Shown here one piece after another: positions 23,252 through 31,636 of a stretch of 36,122 nucleotides of DNA. The notes below the pieces were generated by a model. The model searched no databases. It was not told where the DNA came from and was given only the letters and a program-made list of their open reading frames with translations. A program made the translations under genes and the position numbers. This DNA comes from a virus. The stretch is taken from positions 1-36,122 of the IMG/VR virus record IMGVR_UViG_3300037486_000051; one strand, written 5' to 3'. Each line of letters opens with the position of its first letter. The stretch's first letter is position 1.

Positions 23252-23919
23252 CGGATTACTTGCGTTTTATGTTCGTAAAGTTCAACCCCTGCAATACTTT
23301 CTACGCCAAGTTCCTTCATTGCTTTGGGTAGACCCTGTATTAAATCCTCGGGCGTTAGGTTATTATGCGCGAATTGAACCGCTAAAACCTTCAACCAGTC
23401 AACCTCACCAACGATACGCGCCTTTGTAGTGCTTCGGATATTTTTCGTTTGGTTATTCTCAACCGACGTGGCAAATAGCTTATCGGTAAAGGCTGCCATA
23501 ATATCGTTAACCGATTCGGCTTGTTTTAGGCTCGCAGCGGCTTCGGCTTTTAGTTTAGCTTCTGCGGCGGCTTGCTCGGCTTCGAGCCGTTCGTGATATT
23601 CGACCATGCGTTTTTTTGCATCTTCGATAAATTCGATTAGCGGCGCGGTGGCATCCTTTTCGAGTTTAATAAGTTCCTTTTTGAAATGCTCGAGCGGTGT
23701 GGTAACCTCTTTACGTGCGGCTTCGATTGCCTTAACCGCATCGTTAACGTCCTTAACAGCGGCGTTCATTGCTGTATATTCGCTAACGTTAACAACGCTG
23801 TTAGCTTCGCCGCCTACGGAGTTGCGTTTAATTATCGTCTGAGCGTTTAATACTTGAGGCGAATTTATCGCTAAGTATATTTTTTCAATTGGTATTTGTA
23901 CCTTTGCAAGTGTGTTCAT
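23248..23919 (-). CDS. Coiled-coil recombination accessory (DUF1351-like)
   Basis: A 223-residue protein. Residues 45-135 form a long coiled coil (VKDVNDAVKAIEAARKEVTT, EDAKKRMVEYHERLEAEQAA), followed by a small globular end (EVDWLKVLAVQFAHNNLTPE). This is the shape of DUF1351 and related proteins encoded beside phage annealing and exonuclease genes. It probably assists DNA recombination or binds the SSB-like protein. A strong hairpin lies upstream at 23943-23965. Confidence 0.55.
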   Translation of the reverse strand: MNTLAKVQIPIEKIYLAINSPQVLNAQTIIKRNSVGGEANSVVNVSEYTAMNAAVKDVNDAVKAIEAARKEVTTPLEHFKKELIKLEKDATAPLIEFIEDAKKRMVEYHERLEAEQAAAEAKLKAEAAASLKQAESVNDIMAAFTDKLFATSVENNQTKNIRSTTKARIVGEVDWLKVLAVQFAHNNLTPEDLIQGLPKAMKELGVESIAGVELYEHKTQVIR

Positions 23920-23942
23920 GTTGTCTGTTTAATTGATGTGTG

Positions 23943-23965
23943 AGGGGCGGCGCTTTGCCGCCCCT
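23943..23965 (-). terminator. Strong GC hairpin between SSB-like and coiled-coil genes
   Basis: AGGGGCGGC (43-51 of the 23.9 kb block) pairs perfectly with GCCGCCCCT (57-65) around a 5-nt loop. On the minus strand it is followed by CACACATC, not a U run, so termination would be weak; on the plus strand TTTATTATTT follows. It may act as an attenuator, an RNase stop that protects the upstream message, or a terminator against plus-strand transcription. Confidence 0.45.
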
Positions 23966-23972
23966 TTATTAT

Positions 23973-24647
23973 TTAATCCCACGGCAAGTCGTTAGCCGCT
24001 TTTTGTCCGAATATATCGTCGATGTCGGGTAACTGTTCAAAGTTTGCGGGCGGTTGTGTTTTAGGGGTGAAATCGTTTTTAAAGTTCGCCGCCGTCATTT
24101 TAATATATTCGTCCGATTCTTTAATCTTATCCTGTATGAACTCGGGCAACTTTGCGAATGTTTCTTGGTTGTGTTCGGTAGGCGAATAAACGAAAGCCTC
24201 ATTAATCGGTTCGGGACACGTTAAGCCCTTTGGCATAGGTGTAATGCTCATAATGTTTGCATACGTGTTATCGCCTTTGGTTACGTGCGTTACGTTTACC
24301 ATACACGTCTTACCGAGCAGGGCGAAAATATCGAACTTAGCCGCTTCGCCGTCGGTCATTTTTTTACCTATCCACGCTGAAACATCGCGGCGCAACAACG
24401 CCTTTTCGTTCATTGAAAGCGTGTAAATGCTGCGAACGTAGTACGGCTGTTCGCCTTTGTCGTCGTTAAATACAGCTTTCTCGGTTGGCAGCTCAAATAG
24501 GAATTGAACTTTTCGCTTTTTGCCGGGAAAGTTACCGCCCTGCTCGGACGTTCCGAGGTCGATAATTTGATAGCAGCGCGCAGGGTATAAACCTTCGGGC
24601 GCGATTTGTCGTGCGGCGTTGCCGCCTGTTGGTGCTGTTAAAGCCAT
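23973..24647 (-). CDS. SSB-like / OB-fold DNA-binding protein
   Basis: A 224-residue protein. An N-terminal beta-rich part (GLYPARCYQIIDLG, RKVQFLFELPTEK, CMVNVTHVTKGDNTYANI) fits a five-stranded OB-fold as in DUF669-type phage proteins. The tail is long, acidic and ends DIFGQKAANDLPWD, like the acidic tip of single-strand binding proteins that recruits partners. It probably coats single-stranded DNA during replication and recombination. Confidence 0.65.
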   Translation of the reverse strand: MALTAPTGGNAARQIAPEGLYPARCYQIIDLGTSEQGGNFPGKKRKVQFLFELPTEKAVFNDDKGEQPYYVRSIYTLSMNEKALLRRDVSAWIGKKMTDGEAAKFDIFALLGKTCMVNVTHVTKGDNTYANIMSITPMPKGLTCPEPINEAFVYSPTEHNQETFAKLPEFIQDKIKESDEYIKMTAANFKNDFTPKTQPPANFEQLPDIDDIFGQKAANDLPWD

Positions 24648-24673
24648 TTTAAAAAGTATTAAGGGTTGAAAAA

Positions 24674-24973
24674 TTAAAGGTTCTCGGACTGAATCGAGTG
24701 TACGAGGTTGCGGTTAATACCGTCGATAACCTCAATGAATAGTTCGCTAAATGCGTTGCGTTCGAGCGGCTCAAATAGTCGGTGTTCGACTGGCACGCCT
24801 TCGACCTGTTCGCGGTGAAATTTACGCGCTAAGTTTGCCGCGCCCGAATCGCAGCGCGTGTAAATTCCTTTCATGCAGCCGTCGTTAACGAGCATCGTCA
24901 TAATGCCGCTAAGGTGGTCGTACAAATAAAATTCGGTGTTCTCGTAGTTGCGGAAAATTGTAACTGTGTCCAT
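24674..24973 (-). CDS. Hypothetical protein
   Basis: A 99-residue mixed alpha/beta protein (MDTVTIFRNYENTEFYLYDH...). Two cysteines (near 33 and 41) and an acidic C-terminal helix (AFSELFIEVIDGINRNLVH) are the only notable points. It begins just past the terminator at 25006-25024 and leads the replication cluster. No family recognised. Confidence 0.5.
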   Translation of the reverse strand: MDTVTIFRNYENTEFYLYDHLSGIMTMLVNDGCMKGIYTRCDSGAANLARKFHREQVEGVPVEHRLFEPLERNAFSELFIEVIDGINRNLVHSIQSENL

Positions 24974-25005
24974 GTGTATAAGGGTTTAAAGGTTTAAAAA
25001 GAAAG

Positions 25006-25024
25006 GGGCGGTTATTAGCCGCCC
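25006..25024 (-). terminator. Rho-independent terminator
   Basis: Minus-strand GGGCGG CTAATAA CCGCCC (6-bp stem, 7-nt loop) followed by CTTTCTTTTT. It follows the stop of the 60-residue gene and would end its message. Confidence 0.7.
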
Positions 25025-25035
25025 GTTAGGGTTGG

Positions 25036-25218
25036 TTATTTTGTTTCAGTAATTTGAGTTATTTCATTAATGCTAAAATCACATCGAACAACGTCGCCGT
25101 CTTCGTTGATGTATTCGCAGTAAACAATAGTTCCCAAAAATTGAATAACTTTTACAAATTTACCATTTAGGTTTTTGTAGTTACTTTTGGTTTTGATTTG
25201 TGCTTTTAAAGTTGTCAT
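25036..25218 (-). CDS. Hypothetical protein in a promoter-terminator cassette
   Basis: The ATG at 25218 gives 60 residues (MTTLKAQIKTKSNYKNLNGK...), strand-rich with a basic start and an acidic end. It has its own promoter, a leader shared with the gene at 18177 and a terminator right after the stop. The cassette form suggests an independently expressed early or accessory gene. Function unknown. Confidence 0.65.
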   Translation of the reverse strand: MTTLKAQIKTKSNYKNLNGKFVKVIQFLGTIVYCEYINEDGDVVRCDFSINEITQITETK

Positions 25219-25249
25219 GGTGTAAATGTTTAAGTGATTAAGTATGCAG

Positions 25250-25280
25250 CAAATGTAAAACCTTTTTTTAAATCTGCAAT
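25250..25280 (-). promoter_or_regulatory. Bacteroidota-type promoter
   Basis: ATTG (25277-25280; one change from TTTG), 19 nt, then TACATTTG (25250-25257) on the minus strand. The leader continues to CTTAAACATTTACACC and the ATG at 25218. Confidence 0.7.
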
Positions 25281-25345
25281 ACGAAAACAAAAATAAATGC
25301 AAAATATTTTCACACTAACTTATAAAACGCTGATAATTAACGCCC

Positions 25346-25990
25346 CTAATTTTGCGACCTACCCAAACCAAAACCGATAAGCGCCCCGAATCCGACCTTT
25401 GCCGCCGTTGTTTCGTACCATTTTTTACGCGGTTCTGGTATTACATAGCTGCGCAGCCCTTCGACTTGCATATTCGGGTTATCTATTGCAACCCGTACCA
25501 CGCTTTCACGCTTACGAAACGGGAAAATACCGCGTAAAGTGTCGCCTATGCCTACTGAAATAGTCGCGGGTATGCTTAACGAATCGATTTGAAGGTAGCC
25601 GAGGCGGTTAATTTTGCCAGTTATCGTAAACCAACGCTCGAACTTTTCAAAGTTACGGGGTAAAATAAGCGCTGGCACGCTGTCGCGTATGTAAATCGGG
25701 TCGCCTAATTGTATTTTAGTCTTGTAAACGGTGCGCGTAACGACCTCAACCGCCGCTTTTGGCTTATCGATGCGCAGTTTTTCGGTTAGGTCTTTTAATT
25801 CTGCTATTTGTTGCTCTTGCGCGTATATCGTTAAGGAATCATTTAGGCGCGTTTTAACAAACTTTTGCTCGGTTAGTGTGGTTTGCGCTTGGTTATGGCA
25901 CGAACGCACGAAAAACAGGCTTAAAATCGCTAAAAATAGCAATCTTTCAAGCCAAACGTAGCTTGGCGATGTATTGGTCGATTCTTTCAC
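25346..25990 (-). CDS. Membrane-anchored spanin-like lysis protein
   Basis: The frame opens with GTG at 25990 (MKESTNTSPSYVWLERLLFL...), giving 214 residues. A signal-anchor helix at about 15-30 (LLFLAILSLFFVRSC) is followed by a coiled coil (QEQQIAELKDLTEKLRI), a beta-rich periplasmic domain and a glycine-rich C-terminal helix (AAKVGFGALIGFGLG). This resembles the i-spanin/DUF6808-like proteins of Bacteroidota phages, which link inner and outer membrane at lysis. It lies at the end of the lysis cassette and overlaps the 52-residue gene. Confidence 0.6.
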   Translation of the reverse strand: MKESTNTSPSYVWLERLLFLAILSLFFVRSCHNQAQTTLTEQKFVKTRLNDSLTIYAQEQQIAELKDLTEKLRIDKPKAAVEVVTRTVYKTKIQLGDPIYIRDSVPALILPRNFEKFERWFTITGKINRLGYLQIDSLSIPATISVGIGDTLRGIFPFRKRESVVRVAIDNPNMQVEGLRSYVIPEPRKKWYETTAAKVGFGALIGFGLGRSQN

Positions 25991-26105
25991 GGCATTTTAC
26001 GTTTTCGGTTAGTATTGCTTTGGCTACATTTGGCGGCATTTCGCGCTCTGTTAGATAAATCCGAAGCACTTTAATAAGCCGTTTATCGATTTGCCTATCG
26101 GTCAT
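25947..26105 (-). CDS. 52-residue protein coupled to the PAS-DHp gene
   Basis: The ATG at 26105 overlaps the stop of the PAS-DHp gene (ATGA) and gives MTDRQIDKRLIKVLRIYLTE..., two basic helices. Its last 44 nt overlap the start of the spanin-like gene in another frame. The exact coupling to the gene before it supports expression. It may be a small partner of the PAS-DHp protein; no family recognised. Confidence 0.55.
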   Translation of the reverse strand: MTDRQIDKRLIKVLRIYLTEREMPPNVAKAILTENVKCRERIDQYIAKLRLA

Positions 26106-26686
26106 ATTTGGCGTGTTGCTTTCTTAACTAAAACCCTAACGGCTTCGTCCAAATTTACGACGGATTGCTCTAACATTTGCAAAAGTTCGCCGCGTTCGCT
26201 TTCTGAAATTGCTTTATTGCTACTTATCAATTTTACCAGTCCACTAACCGAGGTTAACGGCTGCCGTAATTCATGCGAAAGCATAAATCGAAATTCCTCA
26301 AGTAATACCCGTTGGCGTTCGTGTTCGTGGGCGCTTATGCTCGTTACATCGACTAATTGAAACCCGATAAAATGCACCGCGCCCATTATTGAATATATAT
26401 TCCAAACATTAAAGCGCTCAGATAAATTCTTTTGTTTTGTTCGGGCGTAAACTCTCGCGGGTTCGGGTTGCTTATCCTTTGCCCTTTTTACGGCTTCTAT
26501 GAGCGTATCTTTGTCCTCGGGGTTACTAACTATGTCGACGATGTTTTTCGGCTTAATATGGCTTGCGTAATGCTTAAAAAGTTCGTTAGTGCTTACGATT
26601 GTACCGTCGGTTTCGGTAACAACGTAAAACAAGTCTAAAGAGTTTTCTAAAATGTAAACGGTAGACACGATTGCAAATTTAAGCAA
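26102..26686 (-). CDS. PAS-DHp (HisKA) protein lacking the ATPase domain
   Basis: Residues 10-115 look like a PAS sensor domain (VYILENSLDLFYVVTETDGT, VHFIGFQLVDVTS). A coiled-coil linker follows, then the histidine-kinase H-box FMLSHELRQPLTSVSGLV (phospho-acceptor His138 counted from the TTG at 26686) and the second DHp helix (RGELLQMLEQSVVNLDEAVR). The protein then ends: the N, G1, F and G2 boxes of the ATPase domain are absent. It is soluble as read. A GTG at 26668 (MSTVYILENSL) may be the true start; TAAATTTG ends 5 nt before it. It sits between holin-like and spanin-like genes and could dimerise with, or pass phosphate to and from, host sensor kinases. Confidence 0.75.
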   Translation of the reverse strand: MLKFAIVSTVYILENSLDLFYVVTETDGTIVSTNELFKHYASHIKPKNIVDIVSNPEDKDTLIEAVKRAKDKQPEPARVYARTKQKNLSERFNVWNIYSIMGAVHFIGFQLVDVTSISAHEHERQRVLLEEFRFMLSHELRQPLTSVSGLVKLISSNKAISESERGELLQMLEQSVVNLDEAVRVLVKKATRQI

Positions 26687-26709
26687 TAGTGTTAAATTAT
26701 ACTAAAAGT

Positions 26710-27108
26710 TTAAACGTTTCTAAGGTCGGAAATAAACTCCCGCCACGCCGCGCCGCAACCCATTAAATATTTGGCCGACATCCAAAGCGTAAAACTAAAA
26801 ACAACTCCATTAAATAGTATGTCGTAATTCATAGGCGTTTCTAAATCTTGCTGTTTTCTTACGGGCTGACTTTTGACCGTGTAGTACGTTGGCGCTTTTA
26901 ACAAAGATACATCGCAGGGCTGTAAAGTATCAAAGGCGGTTAACACTTTTTCGGGCTTTGTCTTCGGTTTAGCCATAACGTACTCGAAACTTTCGCGGTT
27001 AGCCTGCGCAAAACTTGTATCGGCATTCGCAGCCTCCCAGCTCATTGTATCGAGGTTTAGCTTATTATGCCTTGCAATTTTTATTGTATCCCTACGAATC
27101 TGTTGCAT
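26710..27108 (-). CDS. Lysis-cassette membrane protein
   Basis: A 132-residue protein with a polar N-terminal two thirds and one hydrophobic helix near the C-terminus (NGVVFSFTLWMSAKYLMG), followed by a short charged tail. It starts 17 nt inside the holin-like gene. A holin partner, antiholin or spanin subunit are all possible; no family recognised. Confidence 0.5.
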   Translation of the reverse strand: MQQIRRDTIKIARHNKLNLDTMSWEAANADTSFAQANRESFEYVMAKPKTKPEKVLTAFDTLQPCDVSLLKAPTYYTVKSQPVRKQQDLETPMNYDILFNGVVFSFTLWMSAKYLMGCGAAWREFISDLRNV

Positions 27109-27298
27109 CGCTGTTTGCTTTTGGAATGTACCCAGCGGCGATTAGGGTTGCTACAATTGCCGCGAGTGTTTCGGTGGATATGACTTTAAAGATTAACAAG
27201 AATATTGAAATAAGTATCATGAGGCTACCGACTGTGCCACGCCAATGCTTCACAATGATGTCAATGATTCGCCGTGGTTTGGTAGCCCGTTTTCGCAT
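27092..27298 (-). CDS. Holin-like small membrane protein
   Basis: The ATG at 27298 gives 68 residues; a TTG at 27337 would add 13 basic ones. A strongly basic N-terminus (MRKRATKPRR) is followed by a hydrophobic helix GSLMILISIFLLIFKVI and a second amphipathic one (LAAIVATLIAAGYI). It is encoded directly after the endolysin, as holins are, and would open the inner membrane to release the lysozyme. Confidence 0.6.
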   Translation of the reverse strand: MRKRATKPRRIIDIIVKHWRGTVGSLMILISIFLLIFKVISTETLAAIVATLIAAGYIPKANSDATDS

Positions 27299-27344
27299 GG
27301 CTAAGTTTACGCGAATGGCTGCCTTGCGTTTGGGCAATTGCGCC

Positions 27345-27803
27345 CTAAACTTTACACAATGAGAAATAGAGGTTCGCCTCTTCGCGCCTGCGATTGGTTA
27401 GCCCTGCAAGCACCTTGCCGGCTGCTTTATTCCAACGCAGAAACTCATCGAGAATCGAAGGGTCGGCTGCGTTTGCTTTGGCTTTCTTGAGCAGCGTAGA
27501 TTTTACCAACGCACCCACGCCCACATTGTAGGCAAAGCACACAAGCGCATCGAACTGGCATTGATTCAATGAAGGCAAGTGCTTATTTACCGCCGCTTCG
27601 AATGGCTCAAGGGTAGCGAGCAAAAGCTGCGTTGCTTCCTTTTCGCCTGTCAGTTTTTCTCCGAGAATTACCTTCTTGCCGTTTGGGTATCGCGTGCTGC
27701 CGTAGCCAATGGTCGGAACGCCGGCAGGGCAAAGGTAGGAACTAAGCCGCAAGCCCTCATACTTCTTGATTAGGTTAAGACCAAGCAGCGAGGTTGAGCG
27801 CAT
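27345..27803 (-). CDS. Endolysin, T4-type lysozyme (GH24)
   Basis: A 152-residue muramidase. The catalytic triad pattern is visible: Glu16 in KKYEGLRLSSYLC, Cys25 and Thr31 in PAGVPTIGYG, with the same 9- and 6-residue spacing as Glu11/Asp20/Thr26 of T4 lysozyme; Cys replaces Asp as in many phage enzymes. CQFDALVCFAYNVGVGAL and LTNRRREEANLYF are the usual C-terminal family motifs. No signal peptide is seen, so release depends on a holin. Confidence 0.9.
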   Translation of the reverse strand: MRSTSLLGLNLIKKYEGLRLSSYLCPAGVPTIGYGSTRYPNGKKVILGEKLTGEKEATQLLLATLEPFEAAVNKHLPSLNQCQFDALVCFAYNVGVGALVKSTLLKKAKANAADPSILDEFLRWNKAAGKVLAGLTNRRREEANLYFSLCKV

Positions 27804-27805
27804 TG

Positions 27806-28282
27806 CTATGCTCTTTCATATTGAATAATAACGGAAAACGGAATTGATAAACCACTTAAAGAGGTGTCAAGTGATTGGAATTTCAAATTTGCACCAGTAT
27901 CTACATATCCAGTAAATTGATTTTGTACCTCAATTGTTAACGCCCCTATTGCAGTACTTGTAGCTAATGAAAAAGGCAATGAAATGGCTGCTGTTCCAAC
28001 AGAGTTTATAGAAAAATCAAGGCTCGCAGTGCCTTGTATGGTACAAGTTACTATGTTGCCTATGGCTGTATATAACCCAGACGAAGGTGATATTGAAACA
28101 ACAGCCCCAGAGTTACTGATTGCAGTTGGAAGATAGCTATCGCTATCTAAACCAAAGGAAGTAATCAAATCCCCCACCTCAATCTGCTTTGACTGGTTAA
28201 TTGCTGTATCAACAATGTACATTACATCGGTTGAGGCTGCTGATGCAGTTGATGGTAAATCGGTAACTTTAACGCCTGCCAT
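27806..28282 (-). CDS. Tail fibre-like protein
   Basis: A 158-residue protein. It begins MAGVKVTDLPSTASAASTDV and MYIVDTAINQSKQIEVGDL, the linker pattern at the start of many phage fibre and appendage proteins (TDLP...D...YVVD...K.I.V.DL). The remainder is a beta-rich, Ser/Thr-rich trimer-like module. Located directly downstream of the large fibre gene; it may form the fibre tip. Confidence 0.6.
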   Translation of the reverse strand: MAGVKVTDLPSTASAASTDVMYIVDTAINQSKQIEVGDLITSFGLDSDSYLPTAISNSGAVVSISPSSGLYTAIGNIVTCTIQGTASLDFSINSVGTAAISLPFSLATSTAIGALTIEVQNQFTGYVDTGANLKFQSLDTSLSGLSIPFSVIIQYERA

Positions 28283-28305
28283 AGTTGTTGCTTTTGCCTG
28301 TAAAT

Positions 28306-28524
28306 TTACAAATTATTTAGATACGCAATTGCATCCGACGAACTTGTGTAAGTCGTGCCGTTTATCGAATGCTCAGTCAATGTAATTAAATACACGCCCT
28401 GCTCTGTTGCAAGGTGCAAGGATGCTTCATCGACTTGCTCCCATCGTGGCTCGGTTAGCAATAGCCATCCGCTTGCAGTTGATGTGAAATCAACACTATT
28501 TTTCGTGATACTTACGTTTGTCAT
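28306..28524 (-). CDS. Small hypothetical protein after the fibre gene
   Basis: A 72-residue beta-rich protein (MTNVSITKNSVDFTSTASGW...) with ATGA overlap to the fibre gene. Small coupled proteins in this position are often fibre assembly chaperones or tips. No motif recognised. Confidence 0.5.
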   Translation of the reverse strand: MTNVSITKNSVDFTSTASGWLLLTEPRWEQVDEASLHLATEQGVYLITLTEHSINGTTYTSSSDAIAYLNNL

Positions 28525-31133
28525 TTGATTTCTATTTGGTAGTATGATAAGATGGTTGAATCTCCTGCTGCTGCGTTCTGAATTGCAAAAATGATGTATT
28601 GATTCTGAGCCCAGTCGATGTTTGAATTGGTTAATGTAGAAGTACCGATAACCGCATCACTTTGAATTGTCCCATTAGCTTGAACCGTTTGCGTATTAGT
28701 TGCTGTTTTAACGATTGCAGTTCTGTCTATTCCATTATATATCTGACTTATTAATGTAGTTGCAGATGTTATAATAAGCGTTGGCGCAGGGGTTACAATT
28801 GAGTCGGCAGTATTCACATATATTCTAAGCGTTGTACCGCCTGCTGTTCCAGTCTTCCCTACCCTTGCTTTAATCTCAATAATGTTACCTACTGCTATTG
28901 TATTTGCAGGAATCAGCACAGATACCACCTTGTTGTTGTTGGTGTTGCCAGTTACCGCTGTTTGATTATTTAGGTCTTTATAAATCAATGGCAAAGTCGG
29001 GAATGTTGCAAGTGTGCCGTTCCCTCTCACGTATTGCGAGGTCGTGCCGCTTGGTGTATCGAACTTTCCATTGAATGCTGTCCAATCTGCCGAGCTTAAT
29101 GCGCCCCGATTTGTTGCGCTTGCCGTTGGAAGGTTGAACGTATGCGTTGACGTTGCCGAGCTGATTCCGAAATCCGTGCCAGCCGTTCCAGTTGCAAAGT
29201 TCTGCACTTGTGCGGTCAAGCCGTTTAGTGCGTTTAGCCCTGTGGTGAAGGTGGTGATTACTTGACAGAGGTTGTTATCTTCAGTATGCAGCGTAATGGT
29301 TCGCCCCGATGTGGTTACGAAAATGCGTATTGCGAGCCTATCGGTTGCAAGCAAAACCGTGCTTGGTACTGCAAGCGCACTGACGTATAAATCAACCACC
29401 GTGCCGCCTGTAATCGCTTCGGGGTTTGTAGCACCTGAAGATATGAGCGTAAAGGTTGAGCCATCGTACTTATATAATTCAATGTAAAAGCTCGGATTTC
29501 CACCGCCACTCGAAGCATTAAAATAGGTTTCGAAGTTCCAATTGCCCGAAGGGATTGCTAAAAGATTTGGGTCACCTGCATCTGTTATAAATTGCGCGAT
29601 GTAGCCATTGCCTTGCGCGTTTGTTCGCGTGAAGTTCGTACCACCACCAAGCACAGGCACGCGATTCATCTCATAGTAGGTATTGCCACCGAACGTGCCT
29701 TGGTTAACCGAGCCGTTTAGGTAGTAGCTAACCGATGCACCGCCACCACCTCCAAGAGGAAAGTTAGCAAGGCTTCCATCGCCGCGAACGTACTGGCTCA
29801 CTACTCCGTTTGCAGTTATATCCACGCTCGGCGTAGTGGTATTATTCGGCACGTTAACGCTGAACGCTGGGTTAGTCGGGTTCGGAACGGTTGCCGCTAC
29901 CGATGTGACCGTGCCATTGGTTAAAGTTGGAAACGGCGTAGGCGTTCCCGTCCCATCGAGATAGTCCGAGCTTGTTCCTGTTGGCGTATCGAATTTGTTA
30001 CTAAATGAAGTAAAGTCCGCAGAAGTCAAGTAGCCATCATCGAACAAGTTGGCTGGCTGTATGCTGATATCAGGCGTAGCGCCACCCGTAGAACTTAGCG
30101 GCGCGGTTGCGGTTACATCTTCAACAATTGTAGCGGGCAGAACGGGTATAGTAGGTTTGTTTAGGATTTCAGCAACGCCACTTACGGCATTCCAATCGCT
30201 ATTAACTTGAGCAGCTGGTATTGTTGGCTTATTTAATATTTGATTATTGCCGCTCGTTGCGTTCCAGTTTGAGGGTTGTTCAACAAGCGGAAAGCCCGCC
30301 CCGAGGTTTACCCAATACGTCGTGTTTGTTGGCAGTATTGAATCGTTATTAGCGATGCAACGATAGACGTTACCATTGTACCAAACTACGTTACCAATTA
30401 AATACTGATTGCCCGTAGAGCTTAAATGGTCATTTGTGAAAGGTAGCGCTAACAAAGTACCACCCCCACCCCCACCGCCTACGGCTATTAACGGGTCGCT
30501 CGGTGTACCGTTTCCGATTATCGTAACCCCGTCAACCGCAACCTCGGTTAAGCAAGGTGTACACGGTAAAAAGTCGGGTGGTAAAGGAATGTCGCCCGTG
30601 TTACAAATATCGTAGCACGTATCCTCTGAGCCGCTAACAATCTCAACCTCTAATTCAATTACAACCGTGGCAAACTCGAAATTAGGTGGTAAGGTTTTAT
30701 CGCCCACCGTGTAGCCGTTCGGGATTACTTCATAGCTTACAACGTCGATAACGTCTTTAAATCCATAATCGCGCCCGCTTACTAACTTATAAACCCGCGA
30801 CGCTACCCAGTCGCCCGCATCTTCGCCGTCGCAGGGTAAGTGCGATTTTCGAACTATTGCATAAGCCGAAATGTTAAATTTCGTCGAATACATTTGTTTG
30901 CACCCGCTAACCCGTAGGCTATCGATTTTCGAAATGTTTACCTTACCACGCTTCGCCCAAAATAACGTACCCTGTTTAGAATCGTAATCCGTTACGGGTA
31001 TCGCTTGCCCGTCGCCTATGTAATAAATCCATCCCTTATCGCCTGTAAGCTCGCATAAACCATAAATGCGGTCGAATATATTGCTTACCTCAATTCGTTG
31101 GTTTAAACGGTCTATAATGCTTTTTAAAATCAT
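28521..31133 (-). CDS. Tail fibre with structural N-terminal docking domain
   Basis: An 870-residue chimeric protein. Residues 1-200 are a structural module with paired Cys (CYDIC, CTPCL), probably docking to the tail. A run of eight glycines follows, then a small Trp/Tyr module (VVWYNGNVYRCIANNDSILP) like a CBM5/12-type chitin or glycan binder. Two copies of a SxWNAxSGxxxILNKPTIP repeat, common in phage fibres, come next. Further on are paired repeats (SADFTSFSNKFDTPTGTSS and SADWTAFNGKFDTPSGTTS), a jelly-roll-like segment and a beta-rich end. The repeats are plausible recombination points for host-range change. Confidence 0.7.
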   Translation of the reverse strand: MILKSIIDRLNQRIEVSNIFDRIYGLCELTGDKGWIYYIGDGQAIPVTDYDSKQGTLFWAKRGKVNISKIDSLRVSGCKQMYSTKFNISAYAIVRKSHLPCDGEDAGDWVASRVYKLVSGRDYGFKDVIDVVSYEVIPNGYTVGDKTLPPNFEFATVVIELEVEIVSGSEDTCYDICNTGDIPLPPDFLPCTPCLTEVAVDGVTIIGNGTPSDPLIAVGGGGGGGTLLALPFTNDHLSSTGNQYLIGNVVWYNGNVYRCIANNDSILPTNTTYWVNLGAGFPLVEQPSNWNATSGNNQILNKPTIPAAQVNSDWNAVSGVAEILNKPTIPVLPATIVEDVTATAPLSSTGGATPDISIQPANLFDDGYLTSADFTSFSNKFDTPTGTSSDYLDGTGTPTPFPTLTNGTVTSVAATVPNPTNPAFSVNVPNNTTTPSVDITANGVVSQYVRGDGSLANFPLGGGGGASVSYYLNGSVNQGTFGGNTYYEMNRVPVLGGGTNFTRTNAQGNGYIAQFITDAGDPNLLAIPSGNWNFETYFNASSGGGNPSFYIELYKYDGSTFTLISSGATNPEAITGGTVVDLYVSALAVPSTVLLATDRLAIRIFVTTSGRTITLHTEDNNLCQVITTFTTGLNALNGLTAQVQNFATGTAGTDFGISSATSTHTFNLPTASATNRGALSSADWTAFNGKFDTPSGTTSQYVRGNGTLATFPTLPLIYKDLNNQTAVTGNTNNNKVVSVLIPANTIAVGNIIEIKARVGKTGTAGGTTLRIYVNTADSIVTPAPTLIITSATTLISQIYNGIDRTAIVKTATNTQTVQANGTIQSDAVIGTSTLTNSNIDWAQNQYIIFAIQNAAAGDSTILSYYQIEIK

Positions 31134-31636
31134 GCTCCCAGTTGTTTATTGATTGCTGCAATTGTTAGTTCGGTATGTAAGCGCAGAAATTCTTTTTCTT
31201 CTTCTTCAGTTGGTTCGAATATAATACCATACCCAACAAAGGAAACGTATTTAGGGTTTACGGATTTACCGAACTGAAGCCCCAAAGTTTTTTTGTATTC
31301 AATTTCGTCTAACTGAATACCCGATTCTAAGCCCATATTAAATTGCGGTTCTTCGGTAAAATTACGCGCTAACATTCCTGTTAGTTCTAAAGGGTTTTTG
31401 CGTATCTTTTTTTTCGGTGTGTAGCCTGGTGAATATGGTGTAGTATAATCGCCGCCACGCCTTGCTGGTAGCGGTATCGTTTGCCCCGCGGTGTTTTGAT
31501 GCTTGCCAGTTGAATCGAAAATCCGAATACGCATTAAGCGCCTTAATTCCGTAACCGCTTCATAAAGCGGCTCAAAGTCTGAAAGCCAGCCGTCATAAAG
31601 TGCATTAAGCCTTTTATCGACTTCCTGTGGACTCAT
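31130..31636 (-). CDS. Head-tail connector / tail completion-like protein
   Basis: A 168-residue protein starting MSPQEVDKRLNALYDGWLSD, with a helical start, a basic middle (RRGGDYTTPYSPGYTPKKKI) and an acidic helical end (PTEEEEKEFLRLHTELTIAA). The pattern of a helical protein with LTGMLARNF and FVGYGIIFEPTEEEE resembles Mu gpG / HK97 gp10-type morphogenesis proteins. It is coupled to the genes on both sides. Function inferred. Confidence 0.5.
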   Translation of the reverse strand: MSPQEVDKRLNALYDGWLSDFEPLYEAVTELRRLMRIRIFDSTGKHQNTAGQTIPLPARRGGDYTTPYSPGYTPKKKIRKNPLELTGMLARNFTEEPQFNMGLESGIQLDEIEYKKTLGLQFGKSVNPKYVSFVGYGIIFEPTEEEEKEFLRLHTELTIAAINKQLGA

